A stretch of 64,000 nt of DNA from assembly GCF_017104965.1 (NCBI RefSeq), contig NZ_JAAGPR010000015.1, positions 121,604 through 185,603 of the forward strand, written 5' to 3'. Below the pieces are notes generated by a model. It was not told the origin of the DNA, did not search any database, and saw only the letters and a list, made by a program, of their open reading frames with translations. Of this stretch, positions 7,662-16,654 are shown piece by piece. A program made the translations under genes and the position numbers. Numbering within the stretch: position 1 is the first letter of the stretch; the number at the start of each line of letters is the position of its first letter. The DNA comes from Paraburkholderia sp. Ac-20340. Lineage in GTDB: Bacteria; Pseudomonadota; Gammaproteobacteria; Burkholderiales; Burkholderiaceae.

Positions 7662-8948
7662 ATGCGAGTCGTCGTGTTGGGCAGTGGTGTGGTCGGGGTG
7701 GCCAGCGCCTGGTATCTTGCCCGCGCGGGCCATGAAGTCACGGTGATCGACCGCGAAGCCGGTCCGGCACTGGAGACAAGCTTTGCGAACGCCGGCCAGA
7801 TCTCGCCGGGTTATGCGGCGCCGTGGGCCGCGCCGGGCGTGCCGCTCAAGGCCATCAAGTGGATGTTCGAAAAGCACGCGCCGCTGGCCATCCGCCTCGA
7901 CGGCACGAAATTCCAGCTGCAATGGATGTGGCAGATGCTGCAGAACTGCACGGCCGAGCGCTATGCGCTCAACAAGGGCCGCATGGTGCGTCTGGCCGAA
8001 TACAGCCGCGACTGCCTGCAGGCACTGCGCGCCGACACCGGCATCCAGTACGAAGGCCGCACCGGCGGCACACTGCAGGTGTTCCGCACCCAGCAGCAAT
8101 TCGACGGCGCGCAGAAAGACATCGCCGTGCTCAAGGACGCGAACGTTCCGTACGAACTGCTGACCCCGGCCGAACTGCAACGCGCCGAACCGGCACTCGC
8201 CGCCGTCTCGCACAAGCTCACCGGCGGCCTGCGTCTGCCCGGCGACGAAACCGGCGACTGCCAGCTTTTCACCACGCGTCTCGCCGCCATGGCCGCCGAA
8301 CTGGGCGTCAAGTTCCGCTACAACACGCCGATCGACGGTCTCGTCATGCAAGGCGATCGCGTCGCCGGTGTGCAGTGCGGCGCTGAAGTCGTGCGCGCGG
8401 ATACCTACGTGCTCGCACTCGGCTCGTTCTCGACGAAGATGCTCGCCGGTCTCGTGAAGATTCCGGTCTATCCGCTCAAGGGTTATTCGATCACCGCGCC
8501 TATCGTCAACGCAGGCGCCGCGCCGGTTTCGACCGTGCTCGACGAAACCTACAAGATCGCCATCACGCGTTTCGACGACCGCATCCGCGTGGGCGGCATG
8601 GCGGAAATCGTCGGCTTCGACAAGTCGCTCAAGCAGGCGCGCCGCGAAACGCTAGAGATGTGCGTAAACGACCTGTTCCCGGGCGGCGGCGATACGTCGA
8701 AGGCCAGCTTCTGGACCGGCCTGCGCCCGATGACGCCGGACGGCACGCCGATCGTCGGCCGCACGCCGTTCTCGAACCTGTTCCTGAACACGGGCCACGG
8801 CACGCTCGGCTGGACCATGTCGTGCGGCTCGGGCCAGTTGCTCGCCGACCTGATCTCGGGCAAGCAGCCCGCCATCAAGGCCGACGATCTCTCCGTGCAT
8901 CGCTACCTCGGCGAAACCCGGGGCGAGCATCGTCCGGCTTACGCCTGA
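7662..8948 (+). CDS. dadA: D-amino acid dehydrogenase small subunit
   Basis: The 428-residue flavoprotein oxidises D-amino acids, mainly D-alanine, to the 2-oxo acid and ammonia at the membrane and passes electrons to quinone. The N-terminal dinucleotide motif is G7-x-G9-x-x-G12, with the acidic end of the second strand at IDRE. LETSFANAGQISPGYAAPWAAPGVPL is the diagnostic DadA segment, and GLRPMTPDGTPIVGRTPFSNLFLNTGHGTLGWTMSCGSG closes the FAD domain. GGAG-like sequence precedes the ATG. It is divergent from an Lrp-family regulator and is followed by a strong bidirectional terminator. No alanine racemase gene (dadX) follows, unlike in E. coli. Confidence 0.96.
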   Translation: MRVVVLGSGVVGVASAWYLARAGHEVTVIDREAGPALETSFANAGQISPGYAAPWAAPGVPLKAIKWMFEKHAPLAIRLDGTKFQLQWMWQMLQNCTAERYALNKGRMVRLAEYSRDCLQALRADTGIQYEGRTGGTLQVFRTQQQFDGAQKDIAVLKDANVPYELLTPAELQRAEPALAAVSHKLTGGLRLPGDETGDCQLFTTRLAAMAAELGVKFRYNTPIDGLVMQGDRVAGVQCGAEVVRADTYVLALGSFSTKMLAGLVKIPVYPLKGYSITAPIVNAGAAPVSTVLDETYKIAITRFDDRIRVGGMAEIVGFDKSLKQARRETLEMCVNDLFPGGGDTSKASFWTGLRPMTPDGTPIVGRTPFSNLFLNTGHGTLGWTMSCGSGQLLADLISGKQPAIKADDLSVHRYLGETRGEHRPAYA

Positions 8949-8972
8949 CGCGCGCTTCGAGCGGTTGTAGCG

Positions 8973-9006
8973 AAAACGGCGGCCCGTTCACACGTGCCGC
9001 CGTTTT
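8973..9006. terminator. Bidirectional terminator between dadA and acyl-CoA dehydrogenase
   Basis: Perfect 11-bp stem AAAACGGCGGC (8973-8983) and GCCGCCGTTTT (8996-9006) with a 12-nt loop and T-runs on both strands. It serves the convergent dadA and acyl-CoA dehydrogenase genes. Confidence 0.9.
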
Positions 9007-9029
9007 TGTTTGCGCGAGGCGAAATCAGC

Positions 9030-10817
9030 TCAGAACTGATCCTGGGATAGCGCGAGCACGCCTTCCGCACCCTTCGCGCTGACGATGCCCGCTTCCAGCG
9101 CCACCGCCTGCGGCAGCACATGTTCGGCGTAGAACTGCGCCGTGGCGATCTTCGCGCCGTGGAACTTCGGATCGGCCTGCATGAGACGCTGCGAAGCGAG
9201 CATCGCACGCGCCATCTGCCAGCCGCCCAGCACCACGCCCGCGAGCTTCAGATACGGCACGCTGCCTGCGAACACGGCGTTCGGATCGCGCTTCGCATTG
9301 GCGAGCACGAAGTCGACCGTCGATGCCAGCGCCTGCTGGCCCAGCGCGAGATGCTTCGCCATCGACTCGAACGCCGAGCCTTCCTGCGCGCCAAGCGCGT
9401 CGATCGTCTGAGCGATCTCATCGAGCAAGGCCTTCACCGCCGCCCCGCCGTCGCGCAGCGTCTTGCGGCCGATCAAGTCGTTGGCCTGAATCGCCGTGGT
9501 GCCTTCGTAGATCGCGAGAATGCGTGCGTCGCGATAAAACTGCGCCGCGCCGGTTTCCTCGATGAACCCCATGCCGCCGTGCACCTGCACGCCGAGGCTC
9601 GTGACGTCGTTCGCCAGTTCCGTGCTCCAGCCTTTCACGATCGGCACGAGGTATTCGTAGCGCGCCTGATGTTGCGCGCGCCGCGTTTTGTCGGGGTCGC
9701 GATGCGCGCGGTCGCTCTCGCCCGCCGCCACGTAGGCAAGCGCGCGCGCCGCTTCGGTCAGTGCGCGCATGGTGGCGAGCATGCGGCGCACGTCCGGGTG
9801 ATGAATGATCGTCACCGCCGCTTTCGCCGAGCCATCGACAGGCCGGCTCTGCACGCGCTCCTTCGCATAGGCGAGCGCCTTCTGGTACGCGCGATCCGAC
9901 ACCGCCACGCCCTGCATGCCCACCGCGAAACGCGCGGCGTTCATCATGATGAACATGTATTCGAGGCCGCGATTTTCTTCGCCGATCAGATAGCCGGTCG
10001 CGCCGCCGTTGTCGCCGTACTGCAGCACCGCCGTCGGGCTCGCCTTGATGCCGAGCTTGTGTTCGATCGAGACGCAGTGCACATCGTTGCGCGCGCCGGG
10101 CGTGCCGTCCTCGTCGATCAGAAACTTCGGCACGATAAAGAGCGAAATGCCCTTCACGCCTTCGGGCGCGCTGGGCGTGCGCGCCAGCACGAGATGGACG
10201 ATGTTCCCCGCCATATCGTGCTCGCCCCACGTGATGAAGATCTTTGTGCCGAAAACCTTGTACGAGCCGTCGGGCTGCGGTTCGGCGCGCGTGCGCACGG
10301 CCGCGAGATCGGAACCGGCCTGCGGTTCGGTGAGGTTCATCGTGCCGGTCCACTCGCCCGAAATCAGCTTCGGTACGAAGCGCAGCTTCTGTTCTTCGCT
10401 GCCCGCCGTGAGCAGCGCTTCGATCGCGCCATCGGTCAGCAGCGGACACAGCGCGAACGACAGATTCGCCGCGTTGAGCATTTCCACACAGGGCGTGCCG
10501 ACGAGCTTCGTCAAACCCTGTCCTTCGTATTCCTGAGGATGTTGCACGCCCTGCCAGCCGCCCGCCACGTATTGCCTGAACGCATCGGCGAAACCGGGCG
10601 TCGCGTGGACCGCGCCGTTGTCCCAGCGGCTCGGGTTGCGGTCGCCTTCGGCGTTCAGCGGCGCGAGCACTTCGCCGCAGAGTTTCGCGGCTTCGTGCAG
10701 CACGGCTTCGACGGTCTCGGGCGTGGCGTCCTCGGCGCCGGGCAGCGCGGCGATCTCGCCCAGTCCCGCGAGTTCCTGCATGACGAACAGCATGTCCTTG
10801 ATCGGTGCGTCGTACAT
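9030..10817 (-). CDS. Acyl-CoA dehydrogenase, DmdC-like large form
   Basis: At 595 residues this is the long acyl-CoA dehydrogenase type with an extra C-terminal domain, like 3-methylmercaptopropionyl-CoA dehydrogenase DmdC. Seen in order: an N-terminal DUF-type cap (MYDAPIKDMLFVMQEL), the central FAD/substrate region (MNLTEPQAGSDLAAVRTRA, FITWGEHDM), the C-terminal helical bundle with GGMGFIEETGAAQFYRDARILAIYEGTTAIQ, and the extra domain ending ALSQDQF. The glutamate in IYEGTTAIQ occupies the usual catalytic-base position. GGAGG precedes the ATG. The etfBA electron-acceptor genes lie upstream on the same strand, fitting electron transfer to ETF. A general role in fatty-acid or branched-acid oxidation is more likely than DMSP use, but substrate is unknown. 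Confidence 0.9.
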   Translation of the reverse strand: MYDAPIKDMLFVMQELAGLGEIAALPGAEDATPETVEAVLHEAAKLCGEVLAPLNAEGDRNPSRWDNGAVHATPGFADAFRQYVAGGWQGVQHPQEYEGQGLTKLVGTPCVEMLNAANLSFALCPLLTDGAIEALLTAGSEEQKLRFVPKLISGEWTGTMNLTEPQAGSDLAAVRTRAEPQPDGSYKVFGTKIFITWGEHDMAGNIVHLVLARTPSAPEGVKGISLFIVPKFLIDEDGTPGARNDVHCVSIEHKLGIKASPTAVLQYGDNGGATGYLIGEENRGLEYMFIMMNAARFAVGMQGVAVSDRAYQKALAYAKERVQSRPVDGSAKAAVTIIHHPDVRRMLATMRALTEAARALAYVAAGESDRAHRDPDKTRRAQHQARYEYLVPIVKGWSTELANDVTSLGVQVHGGMGFIEETGAAQFYRDARILAIYEGTTAIQANDLIGRKTLRDGGAAVKALLDEIAQTIDALGAQEGSAFESMAKHLALGQQALASTVDFVLANAKRDPNAVFAGSVPYLKLAGVVLGGWQMARAMLASQRLMQADPKFHGAKIATAQFYAEHVLPQAVALEAGIVSAKGAEGVLALSQDQF

Positions 10818-10850
10818 ATCGGTCCTCCCTGTCTACGTAATTCCGATAAT

Positions 10851-10878
10851 GAAAAAGGGGCGCTAGAAGCGCCCCTTT
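10851..10878 (-). terminator. Terminator after etfA
   Basis: Perfect 10-bp stem at 10854-10863 and 10869-10878 with a 5-nt loop, followed on the minus strand by TTTTT. It separates etfBA from the acyl-CoA dehydrogenase gene. Confidence 0.88.
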
Positions 10879-10930
10879 CCGGTATCAGACGTCATGTGAT
10901 GACACGCGTCTGCTGTGCGATATCCGCGAT

Positions 10931-11866
10931 TTAGCCGAGCTCTTTGACGAGTTCCGGCACAACCGTGAACAGATCGCCGACGAGGCCGTAATCGGCCACG
11001 CTGAAGATCGGCGCTTCTTCGTCCTTGTTGATCGCGACGATGACCTTCGAGTCCTTCATGCCGGCCAGATGCTGGATCGCACCCGAGATGCCCACCGCAA
11101 CGTACAGTTGCGGCGCAACGATCTTGCCGGTCTGGCCGACCTGGTAGTCGTTCGGCACATAGCCCGCGTCGACGGCTGCGCGCGATGCGCCCAGCGCGGC
11201 GTTGAGCTTGTCGGCGAGCGGTTCCAGCACTTGCGTGTAGTTCTCGCCGCTGCCCAGACCGCGGCCGCCCGAGACGATGATCTTCGCGCTCGTCAGTTCC
11301 GGGCGGTCGAGCTTCGTGACTTCGCGGCCGACGAAGGCGGCCTTGCCGTTGTCGGCTGCGGCTTCGAGCTTTTCGATTGCTGCGCTGCCGCCTTCTGCTG
11401 CCACTGCGTCGAACGCCGTCGTGCGCACCGTGATGACCTTGACCGGATCAGCCGATTGCACCGTCGCAATCGCGTTGCCAGCGTAGATCGGGCGCTCGAA
11501 CGTGTCCGGCGAATCGACTGCCGTGATGTCGCTGATCTGCGCGACGTCGAGCTTCGCAGCGATACGCGGCGTGACGTTCTTGCCCGCTGCCGTTGCCGGA
11601 GCCAGGATGTGCGTGTAGTTCTTCGCGATGGCGAGAACCGTCGCTTCGACGTTCTCAGCCAGACCTTGCGCGAGTTGCGGCGCGTCGGCGAGCAGGACCT
11701 TCGAAACGCCGGCGATCTTCGCTGCTGCGTCAGCGGCAGCCTGCGCGTTGTGACCCGCGACCAGCACGTGCACGTCGCCGCCAATTTTCTGCGCTGCTGC
11801 AACCGTGTTCAGCGTGGCGACCTTGATCGACTGACCGTCGTGTTCAGCAATAACCAGATTCGTCAT
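10931..11866 (-). CDS. etfA: Electron transfer flavoprotein alpha subunit
   Basis: The 311-residue ETF alpha subunit binds FAD and, with the beta subunit, carries electrons from acyl-CoA and related dehydrogenases to ETF-ubiquinone oxidoreductase. The N-terminal alpha/beta domain (MTNLVIAEHDGQSIK) is followed by the C-terminal FAD domain. This carries VSGGRGLGSGENY, the PNDYQVGQTGKIVAPQLYVAVGISGAIQH signature and NKDEEAPIFSVADYGLVGDLF. It starts 15 bp after the etfB stop, an obvious two-gene operon. Confidence 0.97.
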   Translation of the reverse strand: MTNLVIAEHDGQSIKVATLNTVAAAQKIGGDVHVLVAGHNAQAAADAAAKIAGVSKVLLADAPQLAQGLAENVEATVLAIAKNYTHILAPATAAGKNVTPRIAAKLDVAQISDITAVDSPDTFERPIYAGNAIATVQSADPVKVITVRTTAFDAVAAEGGSAAIEKLEAAADNGKAAFVGREVTKLDRPELTSAKIIVSGGRGLGSGENYTQVLEPLADKLNAALGASRAAVDAGYVPNDYQVGQTGKIVAPQLYVAVGISGAIQHLAGMKDSKVIVAINKDEEAPIFSVADYGLVGDLFTVVPELVKELG

Positions 11867-11881
11867 TTTACTTAGCTCCCC

Positions 11882-12631
11882 TTACAGCACCTTGGCTTCG
11901 GTCTTCAGCTTCTCGACCAGCGTCTTCACGTCCGCGACCTTCACGCCTGCCGAACGCTTGGGCGGCTCGGCAACCTTCAGGGTCTTCAGACGCGGCGTGA
12001 CGTCCACACCGAGGTCTTCCGGCTTGATCGTTTCCAGCGGCTTCTTCTTCGCCTTCATGATGTTCGGCAGCGTGACGTAGCGCGGCTCGTTCAGGCGCAG
12101 GTCCGTCGTAACCACTGCGGGCAGCGTCAGCGAGAGCGTTTCCGCGCCGCCATCGACTTCACGCGCAACCGTCGCCTTGCCGTCTGCCACCGTGATCTTC
12201 GAAGCGAAGGTCGCTTGCGGCAGATCCGCCAGTGCGGCGAGCATCTGGCCGGTCTGGTTCGAATCGTCGTCGATGGCCTGCTTGCCGAGGATCACCAGTT
12301 GCGGCTGTTCCTTGTCGACCAGCGCCTTGAGCAGCTTGGCGACAGCCAGTGGCTGCAGGTCTTCGTTCGACTCGATCAGGATCGCGCGATCCGCGCCGAT
12401 CGCCAGCGCCGTGCGCAGCGTTTCCTGAGCTTGCGTCACGCCTGCGGACACAGCAATCACTTCCGTCGCCACACCCGCTTCCTTCAGACGCACCGCTTCT
12501 TCAACAGCGATTTCGTCGAACGGGTTCATCGACATTTTCACGTTCGCGATGTCGACGCCCGTGCCATCCGACTTCACACGAACCTTCACGTTGTAATCGA
12601 CTACGCGCTTGACTGGCACAAGGACTTTCAT
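11882..12631 (-). CDS. etfB: Electron transfer flavoprotein beta subunit
   Basis: The 249-residue beta subunit of ETF, beginning MKVLVPVKRVVDYNVKVRV and holding the AMP-binding fold of the complex. The signature VAREVDGGAETLSLTLPAVVTTDLRLNEPRYVTLPNIMKAKKKPL is present in full. GGAG lies eight bases before the ATG. A perfect TATAAT on the minus strand about 40 bp upstream (12672-12677) may drive etfBA. The adjacent acyl-CoA dehydrogenase gene is a plausible electron donor partner. Confidence 0.97.
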   Translation of the reverse strand: MKVLVPVKRVVDYNVKVRVKSDGTGVDIANVKMSMNPFDEIAVEEAVRLKEAGVATEVIAVSAGVTQAQETLRTALAIGADRAILIESNEDLQPLAVAKLLKALVDKEQPQLVILGKQAIDDDSNQTGQMLAALADLPQATFASKITVADGKATVAREVDGGAETLSLTLPAVVTTDLRLNEPRYVTLPNIMKAKKKPLETIKPEDLGVDVTPRLKTLKVAEPPKRSAGVKVADVKTLVEKLKTEAKVL

Positions 12632-12671
12632 TCACATGCTCCGAAGTTACGAATACGTCAACCTGGCGGAC

Positions 12672-12677
12672 ATTATA
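12672..12677 (-). promoter_or_regulatory. Possible -10 element of etfBA
   Basis: A perfect TATAAT on the minus strand, about 40 bp before the etfB start codon. No good -35 hexamer is present at 16-18 bp, so the assignment is tentative. Confidence 0.45.
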
Positions 12678-12808
12678 GCGATAGCATTCCCGCACGCCTT
12701 CGCCGCCAGCATTTTTCCCGCACGACCCGCTCTGCGCCGCAGCCGCCCATTTTTGCGGCCCGGCTGCCTTGTTCGCCAGTAGCGAACGACCGTGCGATTT
12801 TATGTCGG

Positions 12809-12833
12809 AAAAAACCCGGGCTCAAGCCCGGGC
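12809..12833 (-). terminator. Terminator after metQ
   Basis: CCCGGG stems at 12815-12820 and 12827-12832 separated by six bases, followed on the minus strand by TTTTTT. It closes the metNIQ transcript. Confidence 0.85.
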
Positions 12834-12878
12834 TCCGACTGAACTCTCTATCTAATTCGTCGCGGTCGGTGCCCCACC

Positions 12879-13676
12879 TTACCAGGAGGCGATCACCGCC
12901 CCGCCGAACTTCTGTTCGATGTACTGCTTGACCTCCGGCGAGCGGTAGGCCGCCGCCAGCTTCGCCGCCCACGGCTTGTTGCGGTCTTCCGCACGGATCG
13001 CGAGGATGTTCACGTAAGGCCCATTCGGGTCTTCGATCGCAATCGCGTCCGCTTTCGGCTTCAGGCCCGCCTGCATCGCGAAATTCGTATTGATCGCGGC
13101 GGCATCCACATCGGCGAGCGAACGCGGAATCTGCGCCGCGTCCAGTTCGACGATCTTCAGCTTCCTCGGGTTTTCGACGATGTCGAGCGGCGTGGCCTTC
13201 AAACCCGCGTCGGCGCGCAGCTTGATCAGGCCCTGCTTCTGCAGCAACAGCAGCGCGCGGCCGCCATTGGTCGGATCGTTCGGAACCGCAATCCGCGCGC
13301 CCGGCTTCAGTTCCGTCAGCGAATGGATCGACTTCGAGTAGATGCCCATCGGGAACGTGACTGTGTCCGCGAGCTTCACGAGCTTGTAGCCGCGGTCCTT
13401 GACCTGCGCATCCAGATACGGCGCGTGCTGGTAGCTGTTGGCGTCGAGATCGCCGCTTGCCAGCGCCGCATTCGGCTGCACGTAATCCGAGAACTCGATG
13501 ATCTTGATGTCGAGACCGTTCTTCGCCGCGACACGCTTGACCACTTCCATCACCTGCTCGTGCGGACCGCCCGTCACACCCACCTTGATGGTCTCGCCCG
13601 CATTCGCGAGCAGCGGCGCGGCGAATGCCGCAGCGCCCAGCGCCGCCACCAGCCCGATCACAAAACGACGTTGCAT
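12879..13676 (-). CDS. metQ: MetQ/NlpA-family methionine-binding protein without lipobox
   Basis: The 265-residue substrate-binding protein of a methionine ABC importer. ETIKVGVTGGPHEQVMEVVK, SDYVQPNAALASGDLDANSYQHAPYLD and the C-terminal YRSPEVKQYIEQKFGGAVIASW are typical of the MetQ family. The N-terminus (QRRFVIGLVAALGAAAFAAPLLANAGE) is a conventional signal peptide with probable cleavage after ANA. There is no cysteine in the whole protein, so it cannot be a lipoprotein like E. coli MetQ and is probably free in the periplasm. The ATG at 13676 is preferred over a TTG two codons upstream. It is third in metN-metI-metQ, 80 bp after metI. Confidence 0.93.
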   Translation of the reverse strand: MQRRFVIGLVAALGAAAFAAPLLANAGETIKVGVTGGPHEQVMEVVKRVAAKNGLDIKIIEFSDYVQPNAALASGDLDANSYQHAPYLDAQVKDRGYKLVKLADTVTFPMGIYSKSIHSLTELKPGARIAVPNDPTNGGRALLLLQKQGLIKLRADAGLKATPLDIVENPRKLKIVELDAAQIPRSLADVDAAAINTNFAMQAGLKPKADAIAIEDPNGPYVNILAIRAEDRNKPWAAKLAAAYRSPEVKQYIEQKFGGAVIASW

Positions 13677-13756
13677 AGCCAAACCTTTGTCTCTGTAGTG
13701 TTATCTATAGCGAAAAAACGCCTGGCCAGCCTCGTCGGTTTGGACGATCGCGCTAC

Positions 13757-14410
13757 TTATTTGTGGCTCAGGCGGCGCACCAGCCAGTCGCCGAACGACT
13801 GCACGATCTGCACGAACACGATCAGCACCACGACCACCAGCAGCATGACTTCAGGTTCGAAGCGCTGATAGCCGTAGCGGATGCCCAGGTCGCCCAGACC
13901 GCCACCGCCGATCGCACCGGCCATCGCCGAATAGCCGACCAGCGAAATGAACGTGATCGTCAGACCCGCCACCACGCCGGGCAGCGACTCGGGCAGCAGC
14001 ACCTTGAAGACGATCTGGCTCGTGGTCGCGCCCATCGACTGCGCGGCTTCGATCAAACCGCGATCGACTTCGCGCAGCGCCGTTTCCACCAGACGCGCGA
14101 TGAACGGCGCGGCGGAAATCGTCAGCGGCACGATCGCGGCCGCCGTGCCGATCGACGAACCGACGATCACACGCGTAAACGGGATCACGGCGACCAGCAG
14201 GATGATGAACGGCGTCGAGCGCACGGCGTTGACGACCATGCCCATCGCGCGATTGACGGCCACGTTCTGCAGCACGCCGTTGCGGTCGGTCAGATAGAGC
14301 AGCACGCCCAGCGGCAGACCGACAGCGGCGCCGACCAGCCCGGAAATGCCCACCATGATGAGCGTCTCCCAGAACGACTGGACGAACATATCGAACATTT
14401 CACTCCACAT
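13757..14410 (-). CDS. metI: Methionine ABC transporter permease MetI
   Basis: A 217-residue inner-membrane permease with about five transmembrane segments. The ABC-coupling EAA loop EAAQSMGATTSQIVFKVLLPESLPG is present, as is SLVGYSAMAGAIGGGGLGDLGIRYGYQRF, which is typical of MetI. The ATG at 14410 gives the family N-terminus MWSEMFDMFVQSFWET and overlaps the end of metN by 11 bp, indicating translational coupling. Together with MetN and MetQ it imports methionine. Confidence 0.95.
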   Translation of the reverse strand: MWSEMFDMFVQSFWETLIMVGISGLVGAAVGLPLGVLLYLTDRNGVLQNVAVNRAMGMVVNAVRSTPFIILLVAVIPFTRVIVGSSIGTAAAIVPLTISAAPFIARLVETALREVDRGLIEAAQSMGATTSQIVFKVLLPESLPGVVAGLTITFISLVGYSAMAGAIGGGGLGDLGIRYGYQRFEPEVMLLVVVVLIVFVQIVQSFGDWLVRRLSHK

Positions 14411-15437
14411 GGGACAGCTCCTCGACCACCACACCCTGCTCGCGCAGCCACGTCATGGCCTGCGCCACCTTCACCGGATCGCCGCCCGCGAGCACCGCGA
14501 GCGAGCCGAACGCCTGCCCCTGGATCTCGTCGATCTGGCCATGCAGGATGTTGAAGTCGAGTTCGAAGCGGCGAATGGTTTCCGACAGCACCGGCTGATC
14601 GACGCCCGAGCCCTTGAAGGCCAGGCGCAGCAAGTGCGCGTTGCCCTTCGCGAGACGCTCGACCACACGGGCCTTGAGCGTGGGCGGCAGCTCCTGGGCG
14701 ATCACGTCGCCGAGCAGCGCGCGCGTGACTTCGTGGTGCGGTTGCAGGAACACGTCGAGCACCGGGCCGGTTTCGACCACACGGCCAGCATCGAGCACGG
14801 CCACGCGGTCGCAGACCTGTTTGATCACTTCCATCTGGTGCGTGATCATCACGATGGTCAGGTTCAGCTCGCGATTGATCTTGCGCAGCAGATCGAGAAT
14901 CGCGCGCGTGGTTTCCGGGTCGAGCGCGGAAGTCGCTTCGTCGGACAGCAGCACCTTCGGCTTGCTCGCGAGCGCCCGCGCAATGCCCACGCGCTGCTTC
15001 TGGCCGCCGCTGATCTGCGACGGATAACGGTCCTTCTGCGCGCTCAGGCCGACGAGTTCGAGCAGCGGCAGCACCGCGTCCTCGATCTGCGCGCGCTTCA
15101 TGCCGGCGAGTTCGAGCGGCAGCGCCACGTTCTCGAACACCGTGCGCGAAGACAGCAGGTTGAAGTGCTGGAAGATCATGCCGATTTCACGGCGTGCTTC
15201 GCGCAGATCGGCGCTGGAGAGCGACGTGAGCGTGCGCCCGTTGACGACGATGTCGCCTTCGGTCGGACGCGTGAGCAGATTGAGGGTGCGTACGAGCGTA
15301 CTCTTGCCCGCGCCGCTGCGGCCGATGATGCCGAACACCTCGCCCTGCGGAATCGTCAGATTGACGTTGTGCAGCGCCTCGACCCAGCCGCCTTGCGGGC
15401 CGGCGAAGCGCTGGAACACGTTTCGAATTTCGATCAT
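14400..15437 (-). CDS. metN: Methionine ABC transporter ATP-binding protein MetN
   Basis: A 345-residue ABC ATPase. Walker A is GRSGAGKST, the signature is ISGGQKQRVGIARAL, and Walker B is VLLSDEATSALD followed by the switch histidine in MITHQMEV. The C-terminal 100 residues form the NIL/ACT-like domain that in MetN senses cytoplasmic methionine and gives trans-inhibition. The ATG at 15437 gives the usual start MIEIRNVFQRF. First gene of metNIQ; the last 11 bp overlap metI. I did not find a recognisable methionine riboswitch in the roughly 290 bp upstream. Confidence 0.96.
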   Translation of the reverse strand: MIEIRNVFQRFAGPQGGWVEALHNVNLTIPQGEVFGIIGRSGAGKSTLVRTLNLLTRPTEGDIVVNGRTLTSLSSADLREARREIGMIFQHFNLLSSRTVFENVALPLELAGMKRAQIEDAVLPLLELVGLSAQKDRYPSQISGGQKQRVGIARALASKPKVLLSDEATSALDPETTRAILDLLRKINRELNLTIVMITHQMEVIKQVCDRVAVLDAGRVVETGPVLDVFLQPHHEVTRALLGDVIAQELPPTLKARVVERLAKGNAHLLRLAFKGSGVDQPVLSETIRRFELDFNILHGQIDEIQGQAFGSLAVLAGGDPVKVAQAMTWLREQGVVVEELSHVE

Positions 15438-15730
15438 GAAAAAAACGAAACGGCGGGGTGTGCCGTGCGCCACAGGAATCTTGCAACGATCTTTCAACCG
15501 CACAAGCCGCGTCGCACCGGCAGACTGCCGCCGTTTGCTGGACTGGAATCAACTCGCCATTTTACCCTGGCTGGCAAAATTCCTTTTAATAATCAATTCC
15601 GATACTTTCATAACCCAAACGCATTAGAGGAATCGTGCGGGAAAAAGCGATGAAGCGCTGCCGAATCGGCGCTACCCTGCCCGACAGCCCGAAACCTGAT
15701 AACGACACTTCGAGGGAAAAAGAGGCGCAT

Positions 15731-16648
15731 ATGGAGACAACCCCGCCGGCCACCGCGCCGAACCCCGCTGCAAGCGCCGCCCAGCGCGCGTATGGCGGTG
15801 CCGAAACCGTCACGCTGCGCGCTCGCGACGGCGTCGAGCTGCCGCTTTACGCCTGGCGCGCGCGCGGCACGCCGGCACGCGCCGCCATCGCGCTGATTCA
15901 CGGTCTGGCCGAACATGCCGGCCGCTATACGGCGCTGGCCGCGCGGCTGAACGCCGCAGGCATCGACGTCTATGCGATCGATCTGCGCGGTCACGGGCGG
16001 GCGAGCGGCAAGCGCGCCACCATCCACCGCTTCGACGATTATCTCGACGACGCCGAAGCGCTGGTCGCCCACGCCGCCGCGCAAAGCGCGAAGCAGCGCA
16101 TGCCGCTCTTTCTGATGGGCCACAGCATGGGCGGCGCGATCGCCGCGCTCTACGCGATCGAACGCGCGCCGCGCTCCGGAGTGAAGTTTGCGGGCCTGTT
16201 GCTCTCGAGCGCGGCGCTCGCGCCCGGTCGCGACGTGCCGCAATGGATGATTGCCGCCAGCCGCGTGATGAGCGCGATCTGGCCGCGCTTTCCGGCGATG
16301 AAAATCGACGCCGCCCTGCTCGCGCGCGACGCCGCCGTGGTCGCCGCCAATCGCGCCGATCCGCTCGTGCATCACGGCGCGATTCCCGCGCGCACCGGCG
16401 CGGAACTGCTGGAGGCGATGAAGCGCATCGAAGCGGGCCGCAAGCAGTTGCGCCTGCCGGTACTTGTCTGGCACGGCACCGATGACAAGCTCACGGAACC
16501 CGACGGCAGCCGCGCATTCGGCGAGCAGGTGGGCTCGCCCGATCGCACGCTAACGCTTTACGAAGGCAGCTTCCACGAAACGCTCAACGATCTGGATCGC
16601 GAGCGCGTGATCGCCGCGTTGCTCGACTGGATCGGCAAGCGTAGCTAG
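15731..16648 (+). CDS. Alpha/beta hydrolase, monoacylglycerol-lipase type
   Basis: The 305-residue hydrolase resembles lysophospholipase/monoacylglycerol lipases (PldB-like, serine aminopeptidase S33 fold). The oxyanion-hole region ALIHGLAEHAGRY, the nucleophile elbow GHSMGG, a late aspartate in VWHGTDDKLTEPDGS and the histidine in GSFHETLNDL complete a credible Ser-Asp-His triad. No signal peptide is visible. The ATG at 15731 follows GAGG by a suitable distance; the in-frame codons upstream look non-coding. It is divergent from metN and converges with the next gene at a 6-bp gap. The natural substrate is unknown. Confidence 0.85.
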   Translation: METTPPATAPNPAASAAQRAYGGAETVTLRARDGVELPLYAWRARGTPARAAIALIHGLAEHAGRYTALAARLNAAGIDVYAIDLRGHGRASGKRATIHRFDDYLDDAEALVAHAAAQSAKQRMPLFLMGHSMGGAIAALYAIERAPRSGVKFAGLLLSSAALAPGRDVPQWMIAASRVMSAIWPRFPAMKIDAALLARDAAVVAANRADPLVHHGAIPARTGAELLEAMKRIEAGRKQLRLPVLVWHGTDDKLTEPDGSRAFGEQVGSPDRTLTLYEGSFHETLNDLDRERVIAALLDWIGKRS

Positions 16649-16654
16649 CGGTGC

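Noticed and set aside
9120..10934. 604-codon open frame on the plus strand
   Set aside because: Antisense to the acyl-CoA dehydrogenase gene; no start signal and composition typical of shadow frames.
15438..15730. Methionine or S-adenosyl compound riboswitch before metN
   Set aside because: I could not recognise a conserved riboswitch core in the leader; the gap holds only ordinary AT-rich promoter-like sequence. A covariance-model search would be decisive.
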